A stretch of 64,000 bases of DNA, taken from NCBI GenBank assembly GCA_913057175.1, contig CAJXNP010000026.1, positions 1-64,000 on the forward strand, written 5' to 3'. Shown here in pieces: positions 34,777 to 43,322 of the stretch. The translations under genes were made by a program, and so were the position numbers. The notes below the pieces were generated by a model, which saw only the letters and a list, made by a program, of their open reading frames with translations, did no database searches and was not told the DNA's origin. Source of the stretch: an uncultured Cytophagales bacterium (GTDB lineage: Bacteria > Bacteroidota > Bacteroidia > Cytophagales > Cyclobacteriaceae). The first letter of the stretch is position 1, and each line of letters begins with the position of its first letter.

Positions 34777-35227
34777 AACAATTTTATTTTTTGGATGTAC
34801 ATAAGGTAATTCAAGGATGGAATTTCATGAGAGGATGACTCGGATGGAAATGAAAATTCACTAAAATCAAATGAAATAACCATGATTAGTGAAGGAGTGT
34901 GAGTAATCTAATATACAATTATTATATCGTTTATTTTAGAAAATTGACATTTAATTGCTGAAATTTAGATACCTATAAAAGTGGCAAACCTCGCTTTTCA
35001 CGTTTAAAGTCCTTTCAAAAGAATATTTATAAAATAATTTCCCTTAATCCTATTTGCTCTATAGCAATAGCAGAGACTAAAACTTTCAATGTATTTATCT
35101 TAAAGTATCAATTAAAGGTTGGATTTGACCAGGCATGAAACTGATAATGCCTTCCTGAATATTTTTTTACGCCAAAGACAGCAATTCTCCTATAAAGAGA
35201 ATATCTTGGTATTATTGGTTTATAATT
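34777..35227. other. Intergenic stretch, no feature recognised
   Basis: AT-rich 451 bp between the divergent ScyD-like gene and the membrane protein gene. I see no strong inverted repeat, no ORF and no match to the repeat families found elsewhere in the window. Confidence 0.6.
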
Positions 35228-35596
35228 ATGAAGGAACAAGAACAGTATCCCCTCAAACGCCCTTTAACCGTTACCCTCATCGGTTCCCTGTATATCGCTG
35301 CAGGTATAATCGGCTTTGTCTATCATTTAATCGCACCTTCGTTATCCCAATTTCAGCAGTTTTTAACCCTGTTTTTGTGGGTACTTGCAATTACCGGAGG
35401 AATTTTCGTGCTATTCAGAGCTAAATGGGCCCGCTGGATCCTGCTTGTTTGGATAACCTATCACCTGATTATCAGTTTCCAACATTCTACATTTGAAATA
35501 ATCATGCATGTGATATTTTTTATTTTGACAATCTATTGTCTGCTCCAGCCGAATGCTTCAAAATATTTCCGAAATAAGAAAAAAGAAGCTGATTAG
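35228..35596 (+). CDS. Small inner-membrane protein, four predicted helices
   Basis: 122 residues. Hydrophobic segments: about 13-35 (LTVTLIGSLYIAAGIIGFVY), 44-63 (FLTLFLWVLAITGGIFVLF), 68-86 and 92-110 (IIMHVIFFILTIYCLL), with basic loops and a KKKEAD tail. No domain recognised. Such four-helix proteins of about 120 residues are common orphan genes in Bacteroidota. It converges on the gene at 35630. Confidence 0.7.
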   Translation: MKEQEQYPLKRPLTVTLIGSLYIAAGIIGFVYHLIAPSLSQFQQFLTLFLWVLAITGGIFVLFRAKWARWILLVWITYHLIISFQHSTFEIIMHVIFFILTIYCLLQPNASKYFRNKKKEAD

Positions 35597-35629
35597 AATA
35601 AGCTTTTGCACAATCAATCAGACAGGCCT

Positions 35630-36550
35630 TTACAACGCGTAATAGTCATTACCAACTGAATTTTTTATCAACACATTTAAAATTGATAATTGCAATAAGT
35701 CGACTATTTCCAATCCATCTTTATCATTGTTCATCAACAGATATGGATGGACCTTATCTTTCTTGCTCAAAATGATGAAATCAGGATGGTTTTGGAAAAT
35801 TAAGTTTGGGTTATTTTCAAATGCAACAAGTGAACGATAGTGACTGCCACTTGTTAACATTGAGAAATTGCGGTTTCTGAACGTGCCTTCTATCGCAAAA
35901 TCTGTATTCGATTGAAGCTGCTCATATTTCCTTATTTTTTCATAATCGTTTGACCCGTCTTTGCGCAATTTAAGCATCCAGCTTTTCAATGGTGAACTCA
36001 TGGGAATATTGATCATCAAAGAAAATACCCCGATGGTGTCTTTATCTTCCAGAATGATCCCAAACCCACCGGCCATCCAATCGGGATACAAGCTGTCTTC
36101 GGAGGCAATGGTATAGCTCCCATCGCTTGTTTTCACACGTTCCCTTTTCTTGTAAAATGTCCCGGAGAAGTAAATATGAATATTCCAATTTAATGACGTT
36201 TGATTAGTCCTTAGCTCATTTTCAGTTACCCAAACCCCTTCTTGCCAGGATGATGAATTAATACCGGTAAATATTGTCAAAACGTTATTAGATAATTTGT
36301 CCTTAAAATTCAGGTCAGGTGAAACAGGTTTGGGACTACCATTCATCACAGTAATCTCATTGAGGTCCTGATGGTCAAAGCCATAGATATCCCTTGTAGC
36401 CTTGGCTTTTACTACCGGAATGGAGTCATATTTTAGCAGAATATTTTGGGCAGATGTGAGCGTAGTTAAAACACTAAAAATTAATGCAAGGTATGGTACT
36501 CTAAGCCCACAAATCCTATATCCTACGAAACTCCCGAATTGATCGCTCAT
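35630..36550 (-). CDS. Exported protein of unknown function
   Basis: 306 residues from ATG 36550. An upstream ATG (36598) would overlap the preceding ankyrin gene, so I prefer the downstream one, which gives a leader ending near TTLTSAQ. The mature part is beta-rich (LTIFTGINSSSWQEGVWVTEN, NIHIYFSGTFYKKRERVKTS). I do not recognise a family. It starts 14 bp after the ankyrin lipoprotein stop and is probably in the same transcript. Confidence 0.65.
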   Translation of the reverse strand: MSDQFGSFVGYRICGLRVPYLALIFSVLTTLTSAQNILLKYDSIPVVKAKATRDIYGFDHQDLNEITVMNGSPKPVSPDLNFKDKLSNNVLTIFTGINSSSWQEGVWVTENELRTNQTSLNWNIHIYFSGTFYKKRERVKTSDGSYTIASEDSLYPDWMAGGFGIILEDKDTIGVFSLMINIPMSSPLKSWMLKLRKDGSNDYEKIRKYEQLQSNTDFAIEGTFRNRNFSMLTSGSHYRSLVAFENNPNLIFQNHPDFIILSKKDKVHPYLLMNNDKDGLEIVDLLQLSILNVLIKNSVGNDYYAL

Positions 36551-36564
36551 TTCTTCTATTAATT

Positions 36565-37923
36565 TTATTGTTTTGAATGATCTACTTCCTTCCACCATTG
36601 ACCACTCTTGATATATTCAATTCTTTCTCTCACTGTTTGCCCTGGTATATCAGGCCCCAATCCTTTTTTAATAAATGGGATATCTGGATCGGCGCCATTT
36701 GCTATCAGGTATTCGGCGGTTCGAATATGGTTGAGCTGAACAGCCCTGTGAAGGGCATTGATTCCATCAACATTTGGACAATCAATATTTTCAGTCTTTT
36801 GAACTATTGGCTCCAATGAAGGTAGTATTTCGGTATTCCATATTTCAATATGTCTTTCATCATATGGGTGCTCCGTCAGACGGATTAGCGCTGAGTTTTC
36901 ATTATTATCCGTAATGTTAACATCAATACCGCTTTGAATAAGAAACCGGATTATCTCAGGGTCTTGTGAGTAAAACAGGAGTGTTTTACCATTTTCATCC
37001 CTGAAATTTATATCTGCACCGTACTGAAGAAATGTCTTTATCACATCGGTCATTGCAGCAGGTGAAGTTTTTGCATCAACATACAGAACAGAAGGAAAAG
37101 TATTTGCCAAAGAAGCATGCAGCGGACTCATACCTGCTTCGTTGTAAAAATCATAGGGGGTTTTTCTTTTGAGCAGTTCCTCTACGACATCCTTGCATAA
37201 AAAAGTAGCCGACAGATGGAGAATTCGCTTCATTGTCTCTTCTGCCGGAGACCAGTAATCCAGCAGTCTTAAAGCTGTAGATTCATTTTTTCTGACAATT
37301 GCCACTTCCAATGGGGTCATTTCCCAGTAGTTATTTTCTTCAACACCAGGAGTACTTTTCTCAATCAGCGAATCCAGCTTCACAATATTTCCCCAATATG
37401 CCATTTCGTGATATTCATTCCCTTCTAAAAGGAGTATAGGTGTAATTTCTCCATCCGCTTTAACAGCCTGATCTGCAACAACCAAAACATCTTCCGGTAG
37501 TGGTTTCGGATATGAAATAGCGGCTACACCTGAAGTCTTCATAAGAAGCCTTTCACCTTTCCCAAATTCGTAGCAGTACAAACCGCCTTCCTTTTTACTT
37601 CTTTTGCCGGCCAGAAACTCATTGTGAAAATAAATGAGACTTCTGCCATCTTCGGAAACTGCAAATTGTTTGGATTGTAAACCGGAATATCCAAAAGGGA
37701 AATTTGTTGGCCACTCAGGATCACGTACGGAGGCTAAATATTCAGGTCGACCATTGGAAGCCTTAACATAAATATCCAAATGTTTTTGCTTGCGAAATGA
37801 CATTGGAATGGTCTCTATCAGAAAATATTCGGAAAGGGACTCTGTCTGAGTTTTAACATTTCCACATGCGAAAAGTACCAGGATGAATAGGATGAACTTC
37901 CCAAATGAAAATAACTTTTTCAT
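36565..37923 (-). CDS. Ankyrin repeat lipoprotein
   Basis: 452 residues with lipobox LFACG (Cys20). The N-terminal 190 residues are unassigned and hold a KQHLDIYVKASNGRPEYLAS segment. Ankyrin repeats begin near 200 (NYWEMTPLEVAIVRKNESTALRLL) and continue through AGMSPLHASLANTF, ADINFRDENGKTLLFYSQ, IDVNITDNNENSALIRLTE and DGINALHRAVQLNHIRTAEYL, at least six units. It is probably an outer-membrane or periplasmic binding protein. The first gene of a two-gene unit with the exported protein downstream. Confidence 0.8.
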   Translation of the reverse strand: MKKLFSFGKFILFILVLFACGNVKTQTESLSEYFLIETIPMSFRKQKHLDIYVKASNGRPEYLASVRDPEWPTNFPFGYSGLQSKQFAVSEDGRSLIYFHNEFLAGKRSKKEGGLYCYEFGKGERLLMKTSGVAAISYPKPLPEDVLVVADQAVKADGEITPILLLEGNEYHEMAYWGNIVKLDSLIEKSTPGVEENNYWEMTPLEVAIVRKNESTALRLLDYWSPAEETMKRILHLSATFLCKDVVEELLKRKTPYDFYNEAGMSPLHASLANTFPSVLYVDAKTSPAAMTDVIKTFLQYGADINFRDENGKTLLFYSQDPEIIRFLIQSGIDVNITDNNENSALIRLTEHPYDERHIEIWNTEILPSLEPIVQKTENIDCPNVDGINALHRAVQLNHIRTAEYLIANGADPDIPFIKKGLGPDIPGQTVRERIEYIKSGQWWKEVDHSKQ

Positions 37924-38028
37924 TTATTGCAGACCAACTTTTTTAATCGATTCCTTACCTGGAATAACAAAGACTTTGAGACCACTTATCTGGTCATTGT
38001 CATCATAGATAATTTATTGATGTCAATG

Positions 38029-38703
38029 CTATTGCACCTCCATTTCATCATAAGGCCATTTCTTTGTCGCCTTTTTCATCAAAGTGTTAATAACAGTTTG
38101 TGTGTCGCTTCCGAGGCTTCTCGACAGAGTTTTATCGTATTTCCAAAGCAGTGTTCCTGTTTTACCATCACTAAGATTCAGGTTTATATCGCCTGAATTG
38201 GTTGAACCGTACATACCAAAAGCCACACCTAAAGCTGCAGACGCTCCTTCGGACATGGGTTTGCTGGTATTCAATTCCCCGTGAATGATCGCATCAACCT
38301 TCAGAATTTGAGCCAGTTCCTCAATGGTATAGGTGTCATAATTGTCCTGGGTAATTCCGGCTTTTTTTAATGTCGCATTTGTATTGGCAATGGGTTGGAC
38401 CTGGTACCTTGGATGCACTTTCCCTTCCTCCTGTCGTCTAAAATAATAGGTTTGAAGTGCGCTTTGAACAGACAGGCCTTCGTCCAGCAGCATTCTTTTG
38501 TATTCTTCATCCGATAGTTTTTCCATTTCTTTCGGACGCAGTTTGACCACAGCTTTAAAAGGAATGATGGCCAGAACCTGATGATCTTTTGCATACACAT
38601 CAAAATCAGGATGGGTATAAATCTCGCGTTGCTGGGCGACCAAATTACTGTACGATACAAGCATGCTTGCCAACAGAAGCAGGTAAAAGGTTAGGTTTTT
38701 CAT
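38029..38703 (-). CDS. Exported protein of unknown function (GNA1162/DUF799-like pattern)
   Basis: 224 residues from ATG 38703; the earlier ATG at 38760 would hide the signal peptide MKNLTFYLLLLASMLVSYSNLVAQ. The mature part has HQVLAIIPFKAVVKLRP and YTIEELAQILKVDAIIHGEL, which resembles proteins that sense or build periplasmic assemblies (CsgG/GNA1162-like: small-strand then DAIIhG), followed by a Gly-rich stretch and KTGTLLWKYDKTLSR. Confidence in the family is low. A decayed copy of its 3' end lies at 32668-32800. Confidence 0.6.
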   Translation of the reverse strand: MKNLTFYLLLLASMLVSYSNLVAQQREIYTHPDFDVYAKDHQVLAIIPFKAVVKLRPKEMEKLSDEEYKRMLLDEGLSVQSALQTYYFRRQEEGKVHPRYQVQPIANTNATLKKAGITQDNYDTYTIEELAQILKVDAIIHGELNTSKPMSEGASAALGVAFGMYGSTNSGDINLNLSDGKTGTLLWKYDKTLSRSLGSDTQTVINTLMKKATKKWPYDEMEVQ

Positions 38704-38893
38704 ATTGGTAAATGTTTGATTTTTTGACGGACCGACCAACGAATCATTAGGCAGACCCAATCCCTGAAAATGTACAACGGAAAGATTAAAACGGGATTAA
38801 AATTTAATTAAAATCTGATTAAAATTATGGGGGTTGATGATGCTTTTCGCTGGCTGTTATTTATGATCGTTTGGTCTTTCCTTTCTATGGGGC

Positions 38894-39024
38894 GCCATGA
38901 TATTCAAACTGCACAGACCATGATACTCTAACTACACACACCATGATATTATTACTATGCGGATCGCAACATTCTAACTATACAGACCATGACATTATAA
39001 CTAGACAAACTATGATACCCCAAC
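38894..39024. repeat. 23-bp tandem repeat, five full units and one partial
   Basis: Units start at 38894, 38917, 38940, 38963, 38986 and 39009 with no indels. The consensus is about ACCATGATATTCTAACTACAC plus two bases. The units are degenerate (for instance ATCGCAACATTCTAAC in the fourth) but keep a strict 23-bp period. The period is not a multiple of three and no ORF spans it. It lies in the 475-bp gap between two divergently placed genes. Confidence 0.8.
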
Positions 39025-39178
39025 GGAAGCCACATGGCTATTTATGAGTAAAAGGAAATTTAAAATGATGGGATAACCCAGATTATCAAGGGAAGCTTGC
39101 ATAGGAAAAACAGGTTTAAATTTCAGAAAAATACTTATAATATTATTTTTCCGGATATTTTTAGGGGTTAATTTAAAA

Positions 39179-39673
39179 ATGAATATACTTCCATCTTTAA
39201 TGATAAGTTTGACCATTTTTATGGTTGCAGAATTCAAAGTTATCGGATGTCCTGATAACTCTGTAGAATTGAATAAACTTATTAATATTCTTAAAAAAGA
39301 CCAATATGAAATCCAGGATATAGCTATTGACTCATTAATGTTCAAAAGTAAAGAAATGGACTGGATTTCATTTAAAAACAAAGATTTTAAATCCTATAGA
39401 ATGAAACGGAGTTTTGAAATTCCTAATTTGGATGACAAGTTCTATCCTGGGTTTGAAATCTACGAAGTCTGTTTTGAAAATGAGCAAACAGCAAAGGACT
39501 ATGAACTTCAATTAAACAACATTATCAGGTCTAGTGATTTCTACAATGAAAAACAATATGACTACATTGTAAGAAATGGTAACCGTCTGATCTACATCTT
39601 AGCAAGAGCAAAAATGTTTGAGGAATATGCACTTTTATACAAAAGTAAACTGGAAGAAATGATAAATAACTAA
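39179..39673 (+). CDS. Protein of unknown function, possible lipoprotein
   Basis: 164 residues. The N-terminus MNILPSLMISLTIFMVAEF is hydrophobic and VIGC at residues 21-24 could be a lipobox, although charged residues precede it. The rest is mixed alpha/beta (NKLINILKKDQYEIQDIAID, GFEIYEVCFENEQTAKDYELQ) without a recognised domain. It is AT-rich and lies downstream of the tandem repeat. Confidence 0.6.
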   Translation: MNILPSLMISLTIFMVAEFKVIGCPDNSVELNKLINILKKDQYEIQDIAIDSLMFKSKEMDWISFKNKDFKSYRMKRSFEIPNLDDKFYPGFEIYEVCFENEQTAKDYELQLNNIIRSSDFYNEKQYDYIVRNGNRLIYILARAKMFEEYALLYKSKLEEMINN

Positions 39674-39780
39674 CCCCATTGGTGCAAGAAGAAGCATAGC
39701 GATTCTTGTACCATAAAATTCTAAAGAAAATTAAGCAGAAGCAATCCTAATCCAGGGTGTTACTTCTAAATTTAACTTCC

Positions 39781-42168
39781 CTATTCACTTTCCCCCACTA
39801 CCTCAATAACTATCTCGTCGTGCAATAATTTCCCATCATTCGATATTCCATTGATTAACACATGGTATGTTCCTGTTTGATCTGAGGTGTAAAAGCTCAA
39901 CTCTTTTGGAGCAGCATTTTTTATGTGGATTGACGGGTTCCAGTATAACAATTCCCGGAAGTCTGGTTTCCGGCTGTCTCGTTTTTCTTGAGTATCGTAG
40001 GTTGGAGCGAAGTAAATCCTTTTCTTTTGCAAACCATCAAAGTCCAGAACTGGCATTCTTCCGTCCAGAAGTCGCTGAGCCAGTTGGCCGTCGTAAGAAA
40101 ATATGCTCACAATACCGTCAAAATTCATGGGGCCAAAAAATTCCTTTCGACGCTTCACATCGATCCGGTTGATCAGCAGTGGATCCAGTGCCATGATGAT
40201 GTCCATATCAGCTATAGGAAGGCCATCCAATAAAACGAGGGGCTCTCCCGAAAAAAGCTGCCCATCGTTGAGATTGAAAACATTAAACCGGTAATGGCTA
40301 CTATGCCTGCGAGCCTGGACTCCGCGAATATATTCTCGCATTACTTCTTCCATCCCGGGAAACCGTGTGTAATCGTCAAGATAATAGGACTCATCAGGTC
40401 GTCCATAAAAATGAGTCGTATCTATCGCTTTTGTTTGCCAATCATTTGGACGATAGATGTGATCAAGTTGCATGGTTACACTTCGTGATTCCAGGGCAGG
40501 CTTTTGTGACAGTGAAATGTTTAATGGTGCTTGAGATGGTAAACAATAATTTTTCGAATATCCGTCGTATAGTTTTATTTCGAATAAACTGTCAGGCTTT
40601 TCCGCCATTTTCGCATAGACATTTCCGCCTCCGTATACATTGTTCATCTCAAAGTAGATTTCTCCGTTCTTATTGCTTTTGGCTGTCCGGAAAGCAAAGT
40701 TTATACCTGGCCTGGAAAGATAAACAAATTGATAAGGGGCTGGTGCTTTTGTCCTGTTATCGATGACTTTTCCTTCCACAATCGGTGCGACATATTCAGG
40801 AAAAAAACCCATGTTCCACTGGTCAGTAGTCAAAATTGCCTTCCAGTCAAATCTCCTCCAGCCATGAGTAAGCATTAAATTGTCCAGGGCGTTATCCACC
40901 AAAGAATCGCCACCAAAGTAATACCAGGGAGATTCAATTTGACCTGTTAGATCAGAATTCAGAAGCAAGTAGTTTACGATATTGAACTTATCCAGCGATT
41001 GAACCTCATCGAGTCGATAAACAGACATGGATAATTCAGCATTCGTGAGTTGGTTCGCATTAATGAGGAGGTCTACCTTATCGCGAGGAGAGTAACTCCA
41101 GAAAGCTGAGGAAACCTGAATATGTCTCATATCACCAGGATGCTTAAAAAATAAGCGCTCACAGATGGGATTTCCGTCTGCGTCAAATAGTGTGATATGA
41201 TTGACTCCATCACCTAATTGATCAATTGGTAATGCATAGCTAACCGATTGCTGCGACAAAGTTAGGGCAAGCTCCTCAATCACCCTTCCACGACAATGGA
41301 TGACAAGAAATACCGGCTGAGACGAGGCAATAGATGTATCACATTTAATTGCAATCCCTAAACGATCTGTTTCCTTTTGCACGGATAAAACATACCCGTG
41401 TTCTTTCGCTTTCGGCAATTGTATTTTTGATATCAAATTATCGGAAGAGTCATATAGATGCGCCTCATAACTTTTCCCCGATACGGGAGTCAGATAAAAA
41501 CTCCCCAAACCAAACTTTAATGGCAGGAAGGTAGTGATGGTATCCGTATCATTGTTTATCAAATAACCAATATAGTCAACACCTTTGCCATTTGAATTCA
41601 CTGCTCGAACGCCCAGTTTGCTTTCAACGCTATTAACAAGGTGACCACCTTCCGGAAAGAACTGAATATCGTAGGTCGAATTCGATCCTTTTGTGAATTG
41701 CATGGGTCTGAAAGGATTGAAAATGGAAATCGACTTTTGAAAGTAATAGGCAGAATCAAAGTTCCGCATCCACCGGGTGTAGGCTCTCAATTGATATTTG
41801 CCTGAATTGAGTTTAGAGGATAGAAAAAGGGACCCGGCGCCACTACTATTGAGCATCGATACTTTTGCCTGTGCATGAACCGTGGTATCCTTACCGATCA
41901 ATTCAACATAAATGACCGCGCTTAAATCTGAAGGGTGGTGAGTAGAGGCGTCCACTAAATAAGCTTTAAAATATATTTCCTCGCCAACCGTATAAAAAGT
42001 TCGATCCGTATGCAGGAATACCTTCTCGTGATAAACGTGGTTATTGTAGTTTTGAAATGAAGATGAAATTTCATCAAACATATTATTCTGCCCAGAAGAG
42101 GGCATGCTCCACATCAGGCAGGTCAGGAGAAGTAATGGATATGTTTTACAGATGAATTCCATTACCAA
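39781..42168 (-). CDS. MG2-like/TonB-plug surface protein
   Basis: 795 residues with a signal peptide ending SMPSSGQ. VFLHTDRTFYTVGEEIYFKAYLVD is the macroglobulin MG2-type opening found in a large Bacteroidota family, followed by SGKYQLRAYTRWMRNFD. Middle parts carry carboxypeptidase-regulatory-like (VEGKVIDNRTKAPAPYQFVYL) and TonB plug-like (LLDGLPIADMDIIMALDPLLINRIDVKRRKEFF) patterns, but no beta barrel follows. It is the last gene of an operon with DUF4249 and a TonB-dependent receptor and overlaps the DUF4249 gene by 7 bp. Role in uptake or surface assembly is inferred from context. Confidence 0.75.
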   Translation of the reverse strand: MVMEFICKTYPLLLLTCLMWSMPSSGQNNMFDEISSSFQNYNNHVYHEKVFLHTDRTFYTVGEEIYFKAYLVDASTHHPSDLSAVIYVELIGKDTTVHAQAKVSMLNSSGAGSLFLSSKLNSGKYQLRAYTRWMRNFDSAYYFQKSISIFNPFRPMQFTKGSNSTYDIQFFPEGGHLVNSVESKLGVRAVNSNGKGVDYIGYLINNDTDTITTFLPLKFGLGSFYLTPVSGKSYEAHLYDSSDNLISKIQLPKAKEHGYVLSVQKETDRLGIAIKCDTSIASSQPVFLVIHCRGRVIEELALTLSQQSVSYALPIDQLGDGVNHITLFDADGNPICERLFFKHPGDMRHIQVSSAFWSYSPRDKVDLLINANQLTNAELSMSVYRLDEVQSLDKFNIVNYLLLNSDLTGQIESPWYYFGGDSLVDNALDNLMLTHGWRRFDWKAILTTDQWNMGFFPEYVAPIVEGKVIDNRTKAPAPYQFVYLSRPGINFAFRTAKSNKNGEIYFEMNNVYGGGNVYAKMAEKPDSLFEIKLYDGYSKNYCLPSQAPLNISLSQKPALESRSVTMQLDHIYRPNDWQTKAIDTTHFYGRPDESYYLDDYTRFPGMEEVMREYIRGVQARRHSSHYRFNVFNLNDGQLFSGEPLVLLDGLPIADMDIIMALDPLLINRIDVKRRKEFFGPMNFDGIVSIFSYDGQLAQRLLDGRMPVLDFDGLQKKRIYFAPTYDTQEKRDSRKPDFRELLYWNPSIHIKNAAPKELSFYTSDQTGTYHVLINGISNDGKLLHDEIVIEVVGESE

Positions 42169-43322
42169 TACTCCGGCTTAATATGAGTGCCCCTATCCGC
42201 ATATGAACAGACAATGCATTCTCTGTTCGCGGTAGTGATTCCTATGATCGTGCCCGTCAGATCATATACAATCTCAATAATCTCTTGTTGATAGGGGTCT
42301 TCATAAAATGTGTTGATATCTACAAACGTTTCATCGTCTTCATCACAACCTGTCGGAATGTTGTAAGCCCGCTTCCATCCGGGAAGTTCTTGTTGATTAA
42401 CAAAAACGCGCTTTTCTGTTGTCCTGGAGATACTAAAGTAACCTAATACAAGCTCTTCAGGATCACTTTCTGCCATAATATTACCGGGAATGTTAGCTGG
42501 TTGTGTTTCAAAAATGGAACCTGTATTTTCATTGGTTTGCTGGATGTTGTACCAATAATCGTATTCTGCTGCAGTTAAAGCATATTGCCTCACGAGGAGG
42601 CTATACCGAAATCTGTGCTTCCAGGAATCTGCCGGAATGCTAGATACTTCCTTCCCTACAATAATATCTTCCGTAAATGTGGACGTATTTCCTAATATGA
42701 CTTTCCGGGATTGTTGTTCGGCCCAGCACAGGTAGATATTTTGTGTTTCCTGATCGCGTTGCACCACTTCGCCCAATTCCTCATCATATATTCCTTTTGA
42801 TAAAAAGAGGGAATTGTATTCTGCGGTCTCAATAAATTCCCATCGATAAAAATTGGTCGAATGGGTAGGGTCATGAGTATTGACATAGAAGGTAATGCCG
42901 CCATCGTCTGCCTGCCAGGTAATACTGTCAATCGGCGGACTGGTAAGTACATCCACTGTATCGGAATGATAGCGATGGTTATCGGAGGTAAGTATGTGAA
43001 GGGTAAGGTTTTCAGTTGGCTCATATGTTGAAAAGTCGGCTAAATAAACACCGCTAGTATCTTCGTCAAAATCTAACCTGTTTCCAGGAATATCCTCAAT
43101 CCAAACTCGGGCATTGGTCTCCCTGGTTTCCTGATTGACCGCATCAAGTTTTTTTGTTCGCGATAGGACAATTTGACCCTTACCATCACTTACATCCAGC
43201 ACACTTTCCACAACCAGATATCCTAGTTCTTCTGTCTCAATATCGGGTTCATAAGGTTTCAGGCAACCTGTCAAAATCAGTAACAAAAACATTATGTATA
43301 TCCATCTTGTCCTCATCTTCAA
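42162..43322 (-). CDS. DUF4249 lipoprotein
   Basis: 386 residues with lipobox LILTGC and mature LKPYEPDIETEELGYLVVES, the typical opening of DUF4249 (CxxPY.P). The family is usually encoded next to a TonB-dependent receptor, as here, and probably plays the SusD-like or lid role for it, although that is not proven. It overlaps the receptor gene by 4 bp and the following gene by 7 bp, so all three are translationally coupled. Confidence 0.88.
   Translation of the reverse strand: MKMRTRWIYIMFLLLILTGCLKPYEPDIETEELGYLVVESVLDVSDGKGQIVLSRTKKLDAVNQETRETNARVWIEDIPGNRLDFDEDTSGVYLADFSTYEPTENLTLHILTSDNHRYHSDTVDVLTSPPIDSITWQADDGGITFYVNTHDPTHSTNFYRWEFIETAEYNSLFLSKGIYDEELGEVVQRDQETQNIYLCWAEQQSRKVILGNTSTFTEDIIVGKEVSSIPADSWKHRFRYSLLVRQYALTAAEYDYWYNIQQTNENTGSIFETQPANIPGNIMAESDPEELVLGYFSISRTTEKRVFVNQQELPGWKRAYNIPTGCDEDDETFVDINTFYEDPYQQEIIEIVYDLTGTIIGITTANRECIVCSYADRGTHIKPEYW

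Noticed and set aside
38894-39024. Tandem repeat as a CRISPR array
   Set aside because: There are no spacers between units; the 23-bp units follow one another directly and no cas genes are nearby.
39010-39381. A 123-codon minus-strand frame
   Set aside because: It is antisense to the gene at 39179 and overlaps it heavily; the plus-strand protein has a plausible leader and the minus one has none.
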